Assembly (NCBI GenBank): GCA_049669725.1
Contig: JBATKU010000012.1
Coordinates: 1 to 5,985 of the forward strand
From: JAFDCJ01 sp049669725
GTDB taxonomy: Bacteria > Desulfobacterota > Desulfobacteria > Desulfobacterales > JAFDCJ01
Direction: 5' to 3'
DNA: 5,985 nt
The notes under the pieces: generated by a model
Seen by the model: only the letters and a program-made list of their open reading frames with translations
Told to the model about the DNA's origin: nothing
Database searches by the model: none
Shown: in pieces, positions 5,614 to 5,985 of the stretch
Layout of the letters: each line of letters begins with the position of its first letter
Numbering within the stretch: the stretch's first letter is position 1
Made by a program: the position numbers and the translations under genes

Positions 5614-5749
5614 AAATTCCAAGCACCAAATAACAAATTCCAAATAATTTTCAAATTTCAATATCCCATGACCCAAACATTCGCGTTTGTGATTTGTTAA
5701 ATTGTGATTTGTGATTTATTTGTAATTTGGATTTTGTGATTTGAGATTT
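5614..5749. repeat. AT-rich 'GTGATTT / CAAAT' repeat field in inverted arms
   Basis: The left part (about 5616-5660) repeats CAAATAACAAATTCCAAAT-like units. The right part (about 5686-5749) holds GTGATTT at 5689, 5704, 5711 and 5736, plus the variants GTAATTT (5722) and GAGATTT (5743). Left and right units are complementary, for example TCCAAAT (5639-5645) with ATTTGGA (5725-5731), so the field can fold into a long imperfect hairpin. It fills most of the gap between the corrinoid-protein and methyltransferase genes. No gene is seen in it. Confidence 0.7.
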
Positions 5750-5781
5750 AAAAAAGTAATTCTGTAGGTGAAATAACTTTT
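5750..5781 (-). terminator. Weak AT-rich terminator-like hairpin after the corrinoid-protein gene
   Basis: AAAAGT-A-ATT (5752-5761) pairs with AAT-A-ACTTTT (5772-5781), 9 pairs with one mismatch. On the minus strand the stem runs into a 6-T tract (5755-5750). Four of those T's are inside the stem, so efficiency is doubtful. It lies about 50 nt after the corrinoid-protein stop and may partly separate that gene from the methyltransferase gene. Confidence 0.25.
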
Positions 5782-5829
5782 ATAAAAATATCTTCTGTAA
5801 ATTTGTGACAACGGCTAATACCGGTAATT

Positions 5830-5985
5830 TTAAAGGCCCATTAATTCCTTAACTTTTGCGACGGCATCCATGGCATCCACGCCATAGGCATCGGCACCGA
5901 TTTCTTTACAAAAATTCAATGATAACGGTGCCCCCCCGATAATTACTTTAAGCGAAGACAATGCTTTTTCATTTTTTAAAGAGAC
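5830..5985 (-). CDS. Corrinoid (B12)-binding methyltransferase protein, C-terminal end only
   Basis: Only the last 51 residues lie inside the window; the gene enters from the right edge and stops with TAA at 5832-5830. The visible part reads K-V-I-I-G-G-A-P at 13-20, then C-K-E-I-G-A-D-A-Y-G-V-D-A at 26-38, ending V-K-E-L-M-G-L. This is the standard last strand and helix of the cobalamin-binding Rossmann domain (B12-binding, PF02310 type) in MtaC/MtbC/MtmC-like and MetH-like corrinoid proteins: 'v-i-v-G-G-A-p ... IGAD-y... dA'. The cobalt-ligating histidine motif (DxHxxG) lies upstream, outside the window. It probably carries a methyl group on cobalt to or from the methyltransferase encoded next on the same strand. 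Which methyl donor it serves cannot be told from this fragment. Confidence 0.8.
   Translation of the reverse strand, partial: VSLKNEKALSSLKVIIGGAPLSLNFCKEIGADAYGVDAMDAVAKVKELMGL

Noticed and set aside
5813..5825. Resemblance of ACGGCTAATACCG to a conserved small-subunit rRNA segment
   Set aside because: Only about 13 nt match and the flanks are unrelated AT-rich DNA; no rRNA gene or fragment is supported.

Overview
The window looks like chromosomal DNA from an anaerobic, sulfate-reducer-type Desulfobacterota (deltaproteobacterial, Desulfobacterales-like) organism. This placement is an inference. It rests on gene content (a TrpXYZ-type ABC transporter, and a methyltransferase of the homocysteine/MetH N-terminal class beside a corrinoid-binding protein) and on intergenic spacers packed with degenerate short repeats in inverted arms. 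No rRNA or marker gene is present to prove it.

Layout: (1) 1-535, minus strand: 5' part of a Tat-exported metallo-beta-lactamase-fold hydrolase, cut by the window edge. (2) 536-925: a 390-nt spacer with a 16-nt tandem repeat field, a GC-rich hairpin and a 'CGCAACCC' repeat field. (3) 926-1366, minus: a small Spy/CpxP-like (LTxxQ) lipoprotein. (4) 1367-1714: a divergent control region with three in-phase GTAAC boxes resembling CpxR sites, a 12-bp palindrome and a plausible sigma-70 promoter for the plus-strand operon. (5) 1715-4535, plus: a complete three-gene ABC importer (binding protein, permease, ATPase; COG2984/COG4120/COG1101 type). A highly structured 178-nt gap separates the binding-protein and permease genes. 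(6) 4536-4691: a convergent spacer with a repeat-built inverted repeat and a terminator-like hairpin. (7) 4692-5573, minus: a homocysteine S-methyltransferase-family protein. (8) 5574-5829: an AT-rich inverted repeat field of GTGATTT / CAAAT units. (9) 5830-5985, minus: the C-terminal end of a corrinoid (B12)-binding protein.

How they work together: the ABC genes form one importer. The best characterised relatives carry aromatic amino acids, but the substrate here is not set by the sequence. The corrinoid protein and the methyltransferase are probably partners in corrinoid-dependent methyl transfer, most simply as pieces equivalent to parts of MetH, with the methyl-donor module lying beyond the window. 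The Spy-like lipoprotein probably senses or buffers envelope or metal stress, and the GTAAC boxes upstream of it suggest control by an OmpR/CpxR-type response regulator.

I see no defence system, CRISPR array, transposase or integrase. The genes are of recognisable families. The less ordinary content is in the non-coding DNA: the GTAAC boxes, the competing RNA arms between the binding-protein and permease genes, and unrelated short-repeat families that each build inverted arms in successive spacers.
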